Shown piece after piece: positions 6,898 through 16,217 of a stretch of DNA of 64,000 nucleotides. Position numbers and translations under genes: made by a program. The number at the start of each line of letters is the position of its first letter. The first letter of the stretch is position 1. The stretch comes from Cladopsammia gracilis. Taxonomy: Eukaryota; Cnidaria; Anthozoa; Scleractinia; Dendrophylliidae. Location of the stretch: contig JAJGOT010000003.1 in assembly GCA_022457155.1 (NCBI GenBank), positions 4,388,501-4,452,500 of the forward strand. Reading direction: 5' to 3'. The notes under the pieces are model-generated. The model was given only the letters and a program-made list of their open reading frames with translations. It had not been told where the DNA came from and did not search any database.

Positions 6898-7817
6898 ATG
6901 AATTACATAAACCAATCACTAGAAACTTTTTAAAGGGAACTGTAATATCAAATGGGATTGATGAAATCTGGGCTGCAGATTTGGTTGAAATGCAAAAGTT
7001 TAGTAAATGGAATAAAGGAATAAATTATTTACTGATGGTAATAGATATTTTTAGTAAATATGGATGGATTGAACCTTTGAAAAACAAAAAGACTGAAAGT
7101 GTTAGTAAAGCATTTGATGATATATTTAAAAAAAGTAAACGTAAACCAAAAATGCTTTGGACAGATAAAGGTTCTGAATTTATCAGTAAACATTTCAAGG
7201 ACCTCCTTGAAAAGAATAAAATCAAATTATATCATACAGAGAATGAAGAGAAATCAAGCATTGTTGAGAGATGGAATAAAACAATGAAAACCAGAATGTT
7301 TAAGATGTTCAGTGTAAATAACAATACTGTTTATTGGAACATCCTTGATAAATTAGTTAATGATTATAATAAAACAAGACATTCTAGTATTAAAATGACT
7401 CCAATTCAAGCTAGTAAAAAAGAAAATGAAGAAAAAGTTTATGCTAATTTATATTCAGATTTAATTTATTTGAAACCTGGAAAAATAAAATTTAAGGTTG
7501 GAGATTTCGTTCGTATATCAAAATATAAGAGACCTGTATTTGATAAAGGATATACTCCTAACTGGACAGAGGAAATATTTGTGGTTAATGAAATATTAAA
7601 TACAAAACCTATCACCTATAAAATTGTTGATTTAATGGGAGAAGAAATAAAAGGATCTTTTTATGAAAAAGAATTACAAAAAGCAAAACAAGAAATATAT
7701 AGAATTGAGAAAGTATTGAAACGAGACACCAAGAAAAAGTTAGCTTTAGTTAAATGGAGTGGATATCCTGACAAGTTTAATTCGTGGATTCCTTTGAGTG
7801 ATTTAAAAGATTTTTAA
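6849..7817 (+). CDS. Retrovirus-type integrase with C-terminal chromodomain (frameshift product)
   Basis: The rve catalytic core shows WAADLVEM (first Asp), WTDKGSEF (second Asp) and SSIVERWN (Glu), i.e. Asp40, Asp102 and Glu136 if counted from the TTG codon at 6861. The N-terminal ADELHKP motif typical of Polinton integrases precedes it. An SH3-like basic region and a chromodomain (about IYRIEKVLKR to the end, with KWSGYPDKFNSWIP) follow; chromodomains steer integration by binding histone marks. There is no ATG upstream of the core; the first Met falls after the first catalytic Asp. The frame continues upstream to the AAAAAAC heptamer, so expression as a -1 fusion is the natural reading. A TTG start at 6861 is unlikely in eukaryotic translation. 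Confidence 0.92.
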   Translation, partial: RKAALSNNSDWTQQLADELHKPITRNFLKGTVISNGIDEIWAADLVEMQKFSKWNKGINYLLMVIDIFSKYGWIEPLKNKKTESVSKAFDDIFKKSKRKPKMLWTDKGSEFISKHFKDLLEKNKIKLYHTENEEKSSIVERWNKTMKTRMFKMFSVNNNTVYWNILDKLVNDYNKTRHSSIKMTPIQASKKENEEKVYANLYSDLIYLKPGKIKFKVGDFVRISKYKRPVFDKGYTPNWTEEIFVVNEILNTKPITYKIVDLMGEEIKGSFYEKELQKAKQEIYRIEKVLKRDTKKKLALVKWSGYPDKFNSWIPLSDLKDF

Positions 7818-7851
7818 TACTATTGTAGTATTAAAAATTGTTTCAAGCGAC

Positions 7852-7875
7852 ATAAAAAAAAGCCCTTAAAAGGGC
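7852..7875 (-). terminator. Hairpin plus T-run at gene 3' end
   Basis: GCCCTT AA AAGGGC (7862-7875) is followed on the minus strand by a run of eight T. It lies 18 bases beyond the stop of the minus-strand ssDNA-binding gene and between it and the converging integrase gene. The same arrangement, with the flank CATAAAAAAAA on the plus strand, recurs at 9370-9392. Confidence 0.55.
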
Positions 7876-7893
7876 AAAATACTTTATTTCAGT

Positions 7894-8640
7894 TTAAAAC
7901 AAATCCTGTGAATCACCTTCTTCATTTTCTTCATCGACTTCGTCATCACTTTCTTCTTTAATCATTAATAATGATTCTCTTGGTTTTAATGGTCTAACAT
8001 AAACTTCATGAACTTTAATTTGAATAGATTTTACTAATTTGGAAATATAAATACTCTCAATTATCAAAGCTAATTTTACTTTACAATATTGATTAAGGTA
8101 ATCAAATGGATCAACATTTTTATTTCCTTTTGTTTTGAATAAAGATAGAATTTTATTAGATTTTTCTGAATATATAAGTTTTGCATATAAAACTGGTGAA
8201 ACACTATCATCAATTACTGTTTTATTTCTTCCTTTTTTATCAGTAATTTCTTTCTTTTTATAGTATAACATTTGTGATAAATTTTGTGATTCTTCAACAC
8301 CAATTGTATCTTCAAGATGATTATAACAAAGTTGTTGAATATTTTCTAATGTTTTATAAAACTTTTTTTCTTCTTTTGTTGGATCTTTATCTTTTTCCCA
8401 TAAACAAATAGGAATAGTATATCCAACTAATTCTTGTGATTCTTGATTCTTTCTTTCAGATACACCAAAACTAAAAAGTAAAGGTGATTCAATTATAAGA
8501 GGACCTTTAGAACCATCAGGATAAATTGTTTCTATTTTCATACGATGATATTTCATTTTAGAATTCTTGACTTTATATTGTTTGGCATCGTTAAAAATAA
8601 GATTTTCTTTAGAAATGTTTTCGTAATTGGTAAGTTGCAT
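7894..8640 (-). CDS. Putative ssDNA-binding protein (gp2.5/DUF2738-like), acidic tail ending in Phe
   Basis: 248 residues. The body is mixed alpha/beta with a phrase SPLLFSFGVSE near residue 53 and GYTIPICLW near 73. The C-terminus is a strongly acidic tail (ESDDEVDEENEEGDSQDLF) ending in Phe. An acidic tail with terminal Phe is the signature of T7 gp2.5-type single-stranded DNA-binding proteins, and proteins like this (DUF2738-type) occur in large DNA viruses and Polinton relatives. It would coat ssDNA during protein-primed replication. Assignment is by tail, size and context; no search was possible. It is the first of the minus-strand block and has its own A/T promoter. Confidence 0.6.
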   Translation of the reverse strand: MQLTNYENISKENLIFNDAKQYKVKNSKMKYHRMKIETIYPDGSKGPLIIESPLLFSFGVSERKNQESQELVGYTIPICLWEKDKDPTKEEKKFYKTLENIQQLCYNHLEDTIGVEESQNLSQMLYYKKKEITDKKGRNKTVIDDSVSPVLYAKLIYSEKSNKILSLFKTKGNKNVDPFDYLNQYCKVKLALIIESIYISKLVKSIQIKVHEVYVRPLKPRESLLMIKEESDDEVDEENEEGDSQDLF

Positions 8641-8675
8641 TTTTATTTTATAAATATATATTTTTTTTAAATTAT
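8641..8675 (-). promoter_or_regulatory. A/T promoter tract of minus-strand block
   Basis: Read on the minus strand, the bases before the start codon are AAATATATATTTATAAAATAAAA. The unknown gene starting at 10123 has the very similar AAATATATTTATATAAAATAAAAG. The shared TATTTATA-AAATAAAA pattern is the basis for calling it a promoter. Confidence 0.45.
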
Positions 8676-8689
8676 TTTTTTTTTAAAAT

Positions 8690-9319
8690 TTATATTTCTA
8701 TCATACCCGTAAAATAAAAATAATCATGAAATTCATCAACTATTTTTTTTATTTCTTCATATATTTCTTTTTGTTCACTTTTAAATGAAAAAAAATCTCT
8801 AATTTTTTTAATTCTTCTATATCTCCATAATCTAAAATACTTTTATTATTATTAAATATTCCTACAGAATCTAGATTATAAAACTACTAATAAAACTTCC
8901 AAAATTATAATATCTTAAACTATAAAATTTAATAATTCTAAATTTTCTTTCATAACGCATTTTTTCCATATTATCTCGATCTTGAAAAGCTTCAAGATAA
9001 ACTTTTCTATGATATTCTTTTTTCATTAAATATTTATTCATATAATTTATTTCTTTTCTTATTCTATTCAAATATTTATTTGTTTCTTTATTGAATTTAA
9101 TACTTTTTTATATTCTGAAATTACTTCCTTCATTTTTATATTTTTATTTTTTTCAAAAAAATCTACAATTTCTTTACTTCTTATATAATAAAATTTTTGA
9201 TAATTTCTATATATATTGTAAAAATGAAGATCAATCATAAACATTTTACCATATAATATTTTATCATAATATTTAATACCAAAAAGAATGATTGGAATTG
9301 CTTTATATTGTAAAGACAT
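8690..9319 (-). pseudogene. Frameshifted duplicate of the downstream unknown gene
   Basis: The minus-strand text from 9319 starts MSLQYKAIPIILFGIKYYDK, nearly the same as residues 11-30 of the intact gene at 9404-10123. The frame breaks near 9068-9071 (continues in another frame as RIRKEINYMNKYLMKKEY) and breaks again near 8870, after which a third frame up to the stop at 8690 matches the intact gene's DYF-rich C-terminal part. So this is a tandem copy with at least two frameshifts. It keeps the same order of conserved blocks, showing that it was once full length (about 200 residues). Confidence 0.75.
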
Positions 9320-9369
9320 TTCTTTTTTTAATAAATTTTTTTTAAATTAAAAAAATTATAAATTTCGTC

Positions 9370-9392
9370 ATAAAAAAAAACCCTAAATAGGG
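9370..9392 (-). terminator. Hairpin plus T-run at gene 3' end
   Basis: CCCTA AA TAGGG (9381-9392) lies 11 bases beyond the stop of the gene at 9404-10123 and is followed on the minus strand by nine T. The outer flank (GTCATAAAAAAAAA on the plus strand) matches that of the hairpin at 7852-7875. Confidence 0.5.
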
Positions 9393-9403
9393 CTAAAATT
9401 TAT

Positions 9404-10123
9404 TTAATCACTATCACTATCACTATCACTTTCCCAACGTACTACTACACCATTTGGACAATATACGAAAAAATAATCATCAAATTCAATAATTAAATCT
9501 AATATTTGTGAATAAATTTTATTAATTTCTCCTCTAATAGAAAAATATTTTCTTATTTTATCTACTTTTTCATATATTTCTACTTTTCTATATTTTTCTT
9601 GTCTTCTCAAAATTCTTTTAATTTCTGAAAATTTTAAATATTTTTTATTCATAATTCCCCACAAAGCTTGATACCTAAGAATTCTAAATTCCCATTTATA
9701 CTCACTAAATGGATAATTATCTTCATCATATGATTCATCATCATCTTCATCAATGGGTAAGATATGATATTGAACTTTTCGATAATATTCTTTTTTCATT
9801 AAATATTTTTTCATATAAATAATTTCTTGTTTTAATTTTCTCGATAATCTTCTTTTTTTATAATCTATTTTATTAGTCTTTATACTTTCTTTATATTTTT
9901 CAAATATTTCTTTCATTGTTAAATTATTATTTGATTTAACTATATTTTCAACCTCTTTCTTTCTTATTTCATAAAATTTTTGATAATTTTTATATAAATT
10001 GTAAAAGTGATTATCAATCATAAACATTTTACCATATAATATTTTATCAAAATATTTTACTCCAAAAAGAGAGATAGGAATTGCTTTGTATTGCGTATTG
10101 GAAGATTTGTTTTGCGAGGACAT
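9404..10123 (-). CDS. Unknown element protein, 239 aa, intact copy of a tandem pair
   Basis: The protein is very rich in Tyr, Lys and Ile with an amphipathic-helical look, has an acidic linker (EDDDESYDEDN around residue 133-143) and ends in a (DS)n acidic tail. Near the N-terminus is YKAIPISLFGVKYFDKILYG, shared with the broken tandem copy next door. No family or catalytic motif is recognised. The ATG at 10123 is preceded on the minus strand by the same TATTTATATAAAATAAAA tract used by the ssDNA-binding gene, and the stop is followed by a hairpin. Being rightmost, near the presumed element terminus, it may be an accessory or host-interaction gene; that is inference. Confidence 0.65.
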   Translation of the reverse strand: MSSQNKSSNTQYKAIPISLFGVKYFDKILYGKMFMIDNHFYNLYKNYQKFYEIRKKEVENIVKSNNNLTMKEIFEKYKESIKTNKIDYKKRRLSRKLKQEIIYMKKYLMKKEYYRKVQYHILPIDEDDDESYDEDNYPFSEYKWEFRILRYQALWGIMNKKYLKFSEIKRILRRQEKYRKVEIYEKVDKIRKYFSIRGEINKIYSQILDLIIEFDDYFFVYCPNGVVVRWESDSDSDSD

Positions 10124-10491
10124 TCTTTTATTTTATATAAATATATTTTTTTTAAATTAAAAATTTTTTTATTTCTTTTCCACCGCTCCCTTCAACCAAA
10201 ACAAATCCCATAGTAGTTATATTTTAATACATAAAACTGAAATAAAACTGATAAATTTTACAATTTGGATTTCAATTTGTTTCACAGTTTGGTTTCAGTT
10301 TTGTGTAATCATTTTTGATTGGTTTAAAAACGAGAAAAACCCCTTCTAAAATATTCATGTGTAAAATCATTAATTATTCAACCATAGTCAAAACAAACTG
10401 CAAGTGTTTGTATTTCAAGACTTTGTTAATCACTGTCAATAAATTTCACTGACCAAATATACTAAAAAACCTTATATCTAAAGAACGAAAC
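10124..10491. other. Non-coding right flank of the viral element
   Basis: AT-rich sequence with no ORF of note. It contains several short related phrases (ATAAAACTGAAATAAAACTG and later GTTTCAGTTTTG) and grades into host-like composition. The terminal repeat of the element may lie here or in the next feature; the left end needed for comparison is outside the window. Confidence 0.4.
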
Positions 10492-10931
10492 AAGTAGTTA
10501 TTAAAACCAGTAGTGTAGCTGATCCTGAAAGTACTAAATCCCCTCATTTTTCCGAAAACCCCCCGAGCGAGCGAGCCGAAGGCGAGCGAGCGAGGTCATA
10601 ATTTTTTACAGTTCAGTCATTTCAAACAAATATTACATTTCACGTATTTATTTAAGTTATTTAAGTTATTTAATTCTTAGAATTTTTTTTAACTTAGTTA
10701 AGTAGAAACAACACTCTTACTAATTGTTTTCATGTGTAAGAGTTGTTTAATTCCGTTTAAAAAAAAATTTTCTAAAATGAAAATCAATATAAATCATAGA
10801 AATCAATATCACAGTTTTAATCAGAGTTTGAAAATACTCGGTACTAAAAATTGAATGACGGGAGTTTTCGGAAAAATGAGGGGATTTAGTACTTTCAGGG
10901 TGGTCTACACTACTGGTTTTAATAACTACTT
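10492..10931. repeat. 440-bp foldback structure at element/host junction
   Basis: AAGTAGTTATTAAAACCAGT at 10492-10511 and its continuation to the GAAAAC at 10559 recur inverted at about 10865-10931 with only a few differences (a 4-6 base block near GCTGATCC / GACCACCC). The arms are about 66 bp. The middle holds a GC-rich GAGCGAGCGAG tract. It could be a MITE beside the virus or part of the virus terminal repeat, since the arm tip reads AGTAGTT and Polinton termini commonly start with AG. Confidence 0.7.
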
Positions 10932-10932
10932 A

Positions 10933-11400
10933 CGGGAATGCTCCGCCCGAAAGGGGTGCCATTTTTAGGCAGGAGGTATTTAAAAGGGTAGGGATTTCGC
11001 GAGTTGCATATAGAAAAAGGTAGGAAGAACTGTTATTGAGGTATAAAAATGGTCTTTCAAAATATCTCAAACAAACGCTAGTGGTAGAGCTAATGGTAAC
11101 ACTTGATGTTTTTCCGTGGATATCGTTCCATAAGTTTATTTCGAGGGTATAGTAAAGGGATACAGTGTTTTTTCTGTGGTATGTGAAAGGAGAACCATTT
11201 TCTATCGAAGGTATATGAAAGGGTGTTACGTTTTCTGTCACCGACTACAACGGTATACAAAAGGGGTAAGGGGCGGTGCTTCCCCGTACAAAACCTTGTT
11301 GAGTACTGACACCCACCCCCCCACCCCCCTCCCTCCCTCCCCTCCTGGCTCGTCAATGCCAAGATCACCTTTTGTCTTACGTCAGGGATGACGTCTTAGG
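10933..11400. repeat. Dispersed repeat family R1, copy 1
   Basis: The stretch beginning CGGGAATGCTCCGCCCGAAA shares a long ordered similarity with 61205-61575 (CGGGTTGCTCCGCTCGAAA, GGTAGGGATTTC, CCCCGTA...AAAC, then a C-rich end). Inside are loosely tandem GTATATGAAAGGG-like units. ORFs here are by-products. Confidence 0.65.
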
Positions 11401-11556
11401 TCAGGGATGTAAATACCATCACAAAAGGTTTTCCATCTCGTATATTTTCAAGTTCTACAAAAAAGTAAACCAAAGACCGGAACTCTAAGCTAACCTTTAT
11501 ACACGAACAAATTTGTTTAATATCGTCAGTTCACTTGTGAGGAGCGGAGAGTGAAG

Positions 11557-14500
11557 ATGTTTCGTTTGTTCTTCTTGTTGTCTTTGGCCATTTTCTTGGC
11601 CAGTTCCATCGGAACATCGCAGAACAAATCTTCAAATCAGGTAAAGTCAAAGTAATAATTCTAAGCCCTATAGCATTCAATTTTTTCCTCATTGGTAAAA
11701 ATAGTTAAAATTTCTTGACCCCGATCTCCTTGAGCTTGTCTTTCAGTATCTCGATCGCTTCCAATTACAGAAACGGTAACATTTATCTCATTTTTGAACT
11801 AAAAGGAGGATTTCGTTTCTGATCTTACGGCAATAAACCAGGAAATTTTTCTGAACAGCAACTTGGGTGCGCCAAGGCAAATTTATGAAGTTATTTTTCT
11901 TTTTATTAGATCAGTTCTGCTTCTCATGGTTTTGTTCAAATTCTCGTCTGTTCATTAAACTATCGATAAAAGCAAAGTTGCGAAAAGCAGTATCGGAGAA
12001 AAAGATTCAGTGGATGCTATAAATTTTCTGCGCGCAGTTTCATCGTTGATCAGCATCAAAAACCTCGAAATTTTTACAGTGATTGACAATTGGCTTCCTA
12101 TTCCCAGTCTTCTCTCGTTATAAAATTAACGCCTGGCGAATAATTTGCAAACCCTCAATCTTGGCCGAGGCGCCAATTTAGGTTTATTTTGCCAGTGTTT
12201 GAGTCCCAGACTAATGCCCAAGCAGCTGATATTCATTGAGAGAAGTTTCTAAGGAGAGTCACCGATATTCTGGTTCAAAATCGCGTATATTTTAGAATGG
12301 ATATCACATTCGAAGAAAGTAAGTTTTTTCAATATATCACTCATTAACAGTTAACGAATTGGGTCAGCTTCTGCACTGCACTTGTTTTTATTACAATTTT
12401 TTGGGCCAGGTTTAGACCTGTTTATTGGATAAAAATTTCGGATTGGATGACCAAACTGTTGAGAATAATTAGTTTGACACCTTTGACAATTTCGTTCCAG
12501 TCTTCTTCATGCTGGAAAACTGAGTTTGTTGTAAAATGATATCAAATCCATCTCTGAGTAGATACCAAATAGACAGTGGGGGTTACAATTTTCTAAATCA
12601 GTTGAAAGTTGGTGGTATAGCTTGTTTTTTTTGTTGTTGTTTTTTTTTTGTTGTTGTTTTTTTTGTGATAGCAAACTGAATGGGGGATACAGTTCTATAA
12701 CTTTTTTTTTATGCAATATGGCGACTTAAATCTAATAATAATTAGTTAACTATTTTACAGCAGTAAGAATAATTTTAGATTTTACCAATTTAAAAAAGTT
12801 GGATGGTACATTTATGTAAGCCTGTGAGTTTTTCTTGTTTTGACAATCTTTTAATGGGGAGCTTGTGATCATCATAGGCTCCTGTTTTCAGCCAAATATT
12901 ATGCTTCTAAAAAATGGTTTGGAGAATTTCAAATTGTGTTCCTTTAACTGTTTCTGGCTCATATTTTTATATATGTAGCTTTATTGAAAAAAAAGATTTT
13001 CAGTCTTTCTAATGAGTCTCTGAAATGATTGACCATGAAAGGTTTTCTTGCAAAATACATTTTTTGGTTATACTGATGCGGCAGGCTGTTTTTTTTTTTA
13101 AATTATACTTCAAAGAATAAAAACACAGTGTTACATTTACATTACTTTAGAAAACAGTGGTAATTAGCTTATGAAGAAAAATACTATTTACAAATTAAAA
13201 CTAGCTTGAGAAAAATTTAATATACAGTCCATTGGAAGCATAAATTCTGTACGTTTACAGGACCTGGCATTTATAGATGTAAACAAAAGCACACATGTTC
13301 ACACATACACACACACCACACGTACATGCATTAAAAAAATGATTTTTGGTCAAGAGCCCTTATCCCAAGAACATCACTTTTGTCCATGATGGACATAACT
13401 TTTATAACAATTTACAAATTTCTCATCAGGGTTTAGTGCCAATTATTACTCCATGAACAGGAAGATTGAAAGACAGTCTTCCATAAGCTCTTCAGTTTTG
13501 ATGTTTCTATAAAAGAAAACAGAATTTCCTTTTTGCTTGGAGCAAAATTACTATTATAATTGTTATTAAACTACCCTAGAGTCTTTGTAATGAAAGTTTT
13601 TGTGAAGGAGCACTATGTTCTATGGAGTCTTCTTCACCACTGACAGTAAATTAATTAATTAATTAATTAATACAATCACAATCACAACAACTACCTGATG
13701 GATAAATTTTCTTAATTTCTGTTCTCAACATAGTTTTGGTATAAAATTAAAACACTGAGGCCATTTGTTGTGATTCAGTTGGATAGTTTTATTCCATTTT
13801 CATGGTCCGGTTTGATCAACAGTATGGAATAATTATTGTTAATATATAGCTGGAGTTTTTGTCAATACAACGCCTGTGTTGATTGGTTGATTCATCGTCA
13901 CATGCGGGCGAAAGCGGGCAACAATTTTGACGTCAGTGGGTAACACTGCACTGTTGCCCGCTAGCGCACATGATCAGACCGTGATCAGACCATGACAATT
14001 AAAAGGTGGCATGATTATGATGGATCGAGTGCTCAGCACGTTTTTCAAACTGTCTTGTGTTGTGTTTTTTTTTGTTGCTATATAACAAATCACTTAATGA
14101 CTGATCCCTCGGGAAACAGTGAATTTTGTTTCCCTCGAATCTCGATGTTTCCCTCGACTTTGTCTCAGAAAACATCGAGATTCTCGGAAAACAAAATTCA
14201 CTGTTTCCCACGGGACCAGTCATTAAGTGTTTATTATATACTGTTTAAAAGTTGATAATAGTCTTTTTAATTTGAATGTTTAAAATTGGCACAAATGTTT
14301 TTCCTTTTAATGTGGAAAGTGATCAGGATCTACTAGCTTTACAGAGATAAAGAAGTGCAATGTTTTTATATTAATTTCAGTAACTGTCTTGTCCTCAATG
14401 CAGTTCTAGGCACTACATAGTCATCAGAAAGTCTTCATCATTTGCTGGTTCTGTTCTTATAAAAAAAATACTTCCTGGGTTGCAAGTTTTCTTACTAATA

Positions 14501-16186
14501 AAATGTAATTAAACTGATTTTAATTGTTGCAACTTAAAGGTTGCTTTTCTTATTTTTGAATGGGCCGGTCTGAATCAGTTTTTCATCTCTTTACACTATA
14601 ACATAAATTGGTTCAGATATAAGTGAAATGGGTTGTTTTTCAGTCAAAATTACAGTTGTTGTTGCAGCAGATTTTGAGTCAGAGCCAGTGGAATGGGAGG
14701 GGGGTATTTAATGTTGTTGACAGGACCTATTCAGGGGATACTCTTTTGACATTACATGTAGGTGAAATGTCTTTTTTTTGTGCTGGGGGTACATTTTTTG
14801 TTGTGCTTGTATTTAAAAAGTAAATACCACTTCAGGTATTTTTTTTTCATTTAAAAACATAACTATTAAATCTGTTTTAGACTAATGGTCCCATAACAAA
14901 ACCAAAAGGCTGTGAAGTTGTACCACATGCTGGTTGCTGTAAAGATGGTATGTAAAAATTACCAAAATACGTTCAAAAGGAGTGAATCATTATAATTGAG
15001 TTTGCTGTGTGATTTTGCAATCAAATGATCTCAGATTATTTCAGTTTTCCTAACTTTATGCAATTTTTGACAGGCAAAGATGGAAAAGATGGACAAAATG
15101 GTAAGTTGACCATATTTAAGCTTTTATCATTACATTGATCTGGATGTTTGATTTTAACCATTTCTCATTTTCCTGCCAGTAGATGATTAGTTTGAAATGA
15201 AGTCAATTGTATTAATGTAATTTTTTCTTCTCACACAGGAAAAGATGGGCGCGATGGTGTGAATGGTAACGTCTTCAATTTTGTGTTTAATTATAGAATA
15301 ATTATCACAGTTTTAAATGTACCAAACAATTGTCTTGATGCAATGAAAGCATAGTTAATAGAATAAACTGGTTATGAAACTCAGTCAGTCCTTTGTTATA
15401 TGTTTTTGTTCTCCATTTCTTTTGTTCGTTTGCCTTGACCCTGCACAAAACACAAAAGGTATTGAAATGCTTATGAGCAACTGACCAGTAGAAACATTTG
15501 GGCTCACACGTTAAACAAAACAATGTGCACGGTCACGGTTCGTTCAACATAAATCAAAGCAGCTTTGTACACTCTTTTTGAAATTTATTGAGCTTCATAT
15601 TTTAACCAGTTTGTTCTGTTAACTATGTTCAAAGTAACTAGTAAATAAAAAAGAATATTGCACAGGGATTAAATGAAGTGTTGAATTTAGAATCATGATG
15701 ATCACAGAAAACAATATCTAATTATAATATTGTGATAATATAATATTGGGTAACCATAGCAACCAACAATTACTGTCACCAGGTAACATCCTTTATTTTA
15801 AATAAATATGCTGTTATGAGTTATACTGTAATTAGCTAAGTGTATTAGTCAGAGCAGTTTTCAATTGATTGTGGTAAAATAAAAACCAAAGTAATTACTC
15901 TGCTGACCAATCACAGCAGCCATAAACAATTCAATGAACCAATCAGAGCTCGAACATGTCGGCGGCGCCAAGCGCGGGAAAATGCGTACGAGCAAGTCAC
16001 GATTGGTTTTGGTTTTACTTCTGATATTGGTCAAGAAAGTGGCGCAAGATTTTTTAGCCAATCACAAAGCGTAGCAATGAAAAACCAAAGCAATTGTGTA
16101 ATTACTTTTGACACTCAATTGAAAACTGCTCTAGACCACATAATTAATAAAGGTAACTTACTTACTTACAGATGTACTTACTTATG

Positions 16187-16217
<31 letters not shown>

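Larger units (their letters stand above)
1..10491. mobile_element. Integrated Maverick/Polinton-adintovirus-like element (left end outside window)
   Basis: This stretch is a compact, very AT-rich block of virus-type genes inside otherwise eukaryotic DNA. It contains the hallmark set of the lineage: FtsK/HerA-type packaging ATPase, major and minor (penton) capsid proteins, adenain-like protease, PLA2-domain protein and a retrovirus-type integrase with a chromodomain. A protein-primed DNA polymerase B is expected for the family and is not in the window, so it probably lies left of position 1. The right border is not sharp: the last viral gene starts at 10123, and a 440-bp inverted-repeat structure follows at 10492-10931. 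No terminal repeat or target duplication can be paired because the left end is missing. Most genes look intact, which argues for a fairly recent insertion or an active element. The flagged breaks are a TGA in the capsid leader and one broken gene copy. Confidence 0.88.

Noticed and set aside
6861..7817. Integrase starting at the TTG codon 6861
   Set aside because: Non-AUG TTG starts are rare in eukaryotes, coding sequence continues upstream of it, and a frameshift signal explains the phase better.
6029..7817. The two -1 junctions as simple sequencing errors
   Set aside because: Error would not be expected to place in-phase GGGAAAC and AAAAAAC heptamers with correctly spaced stems at both breaks, though reads should still be checked.
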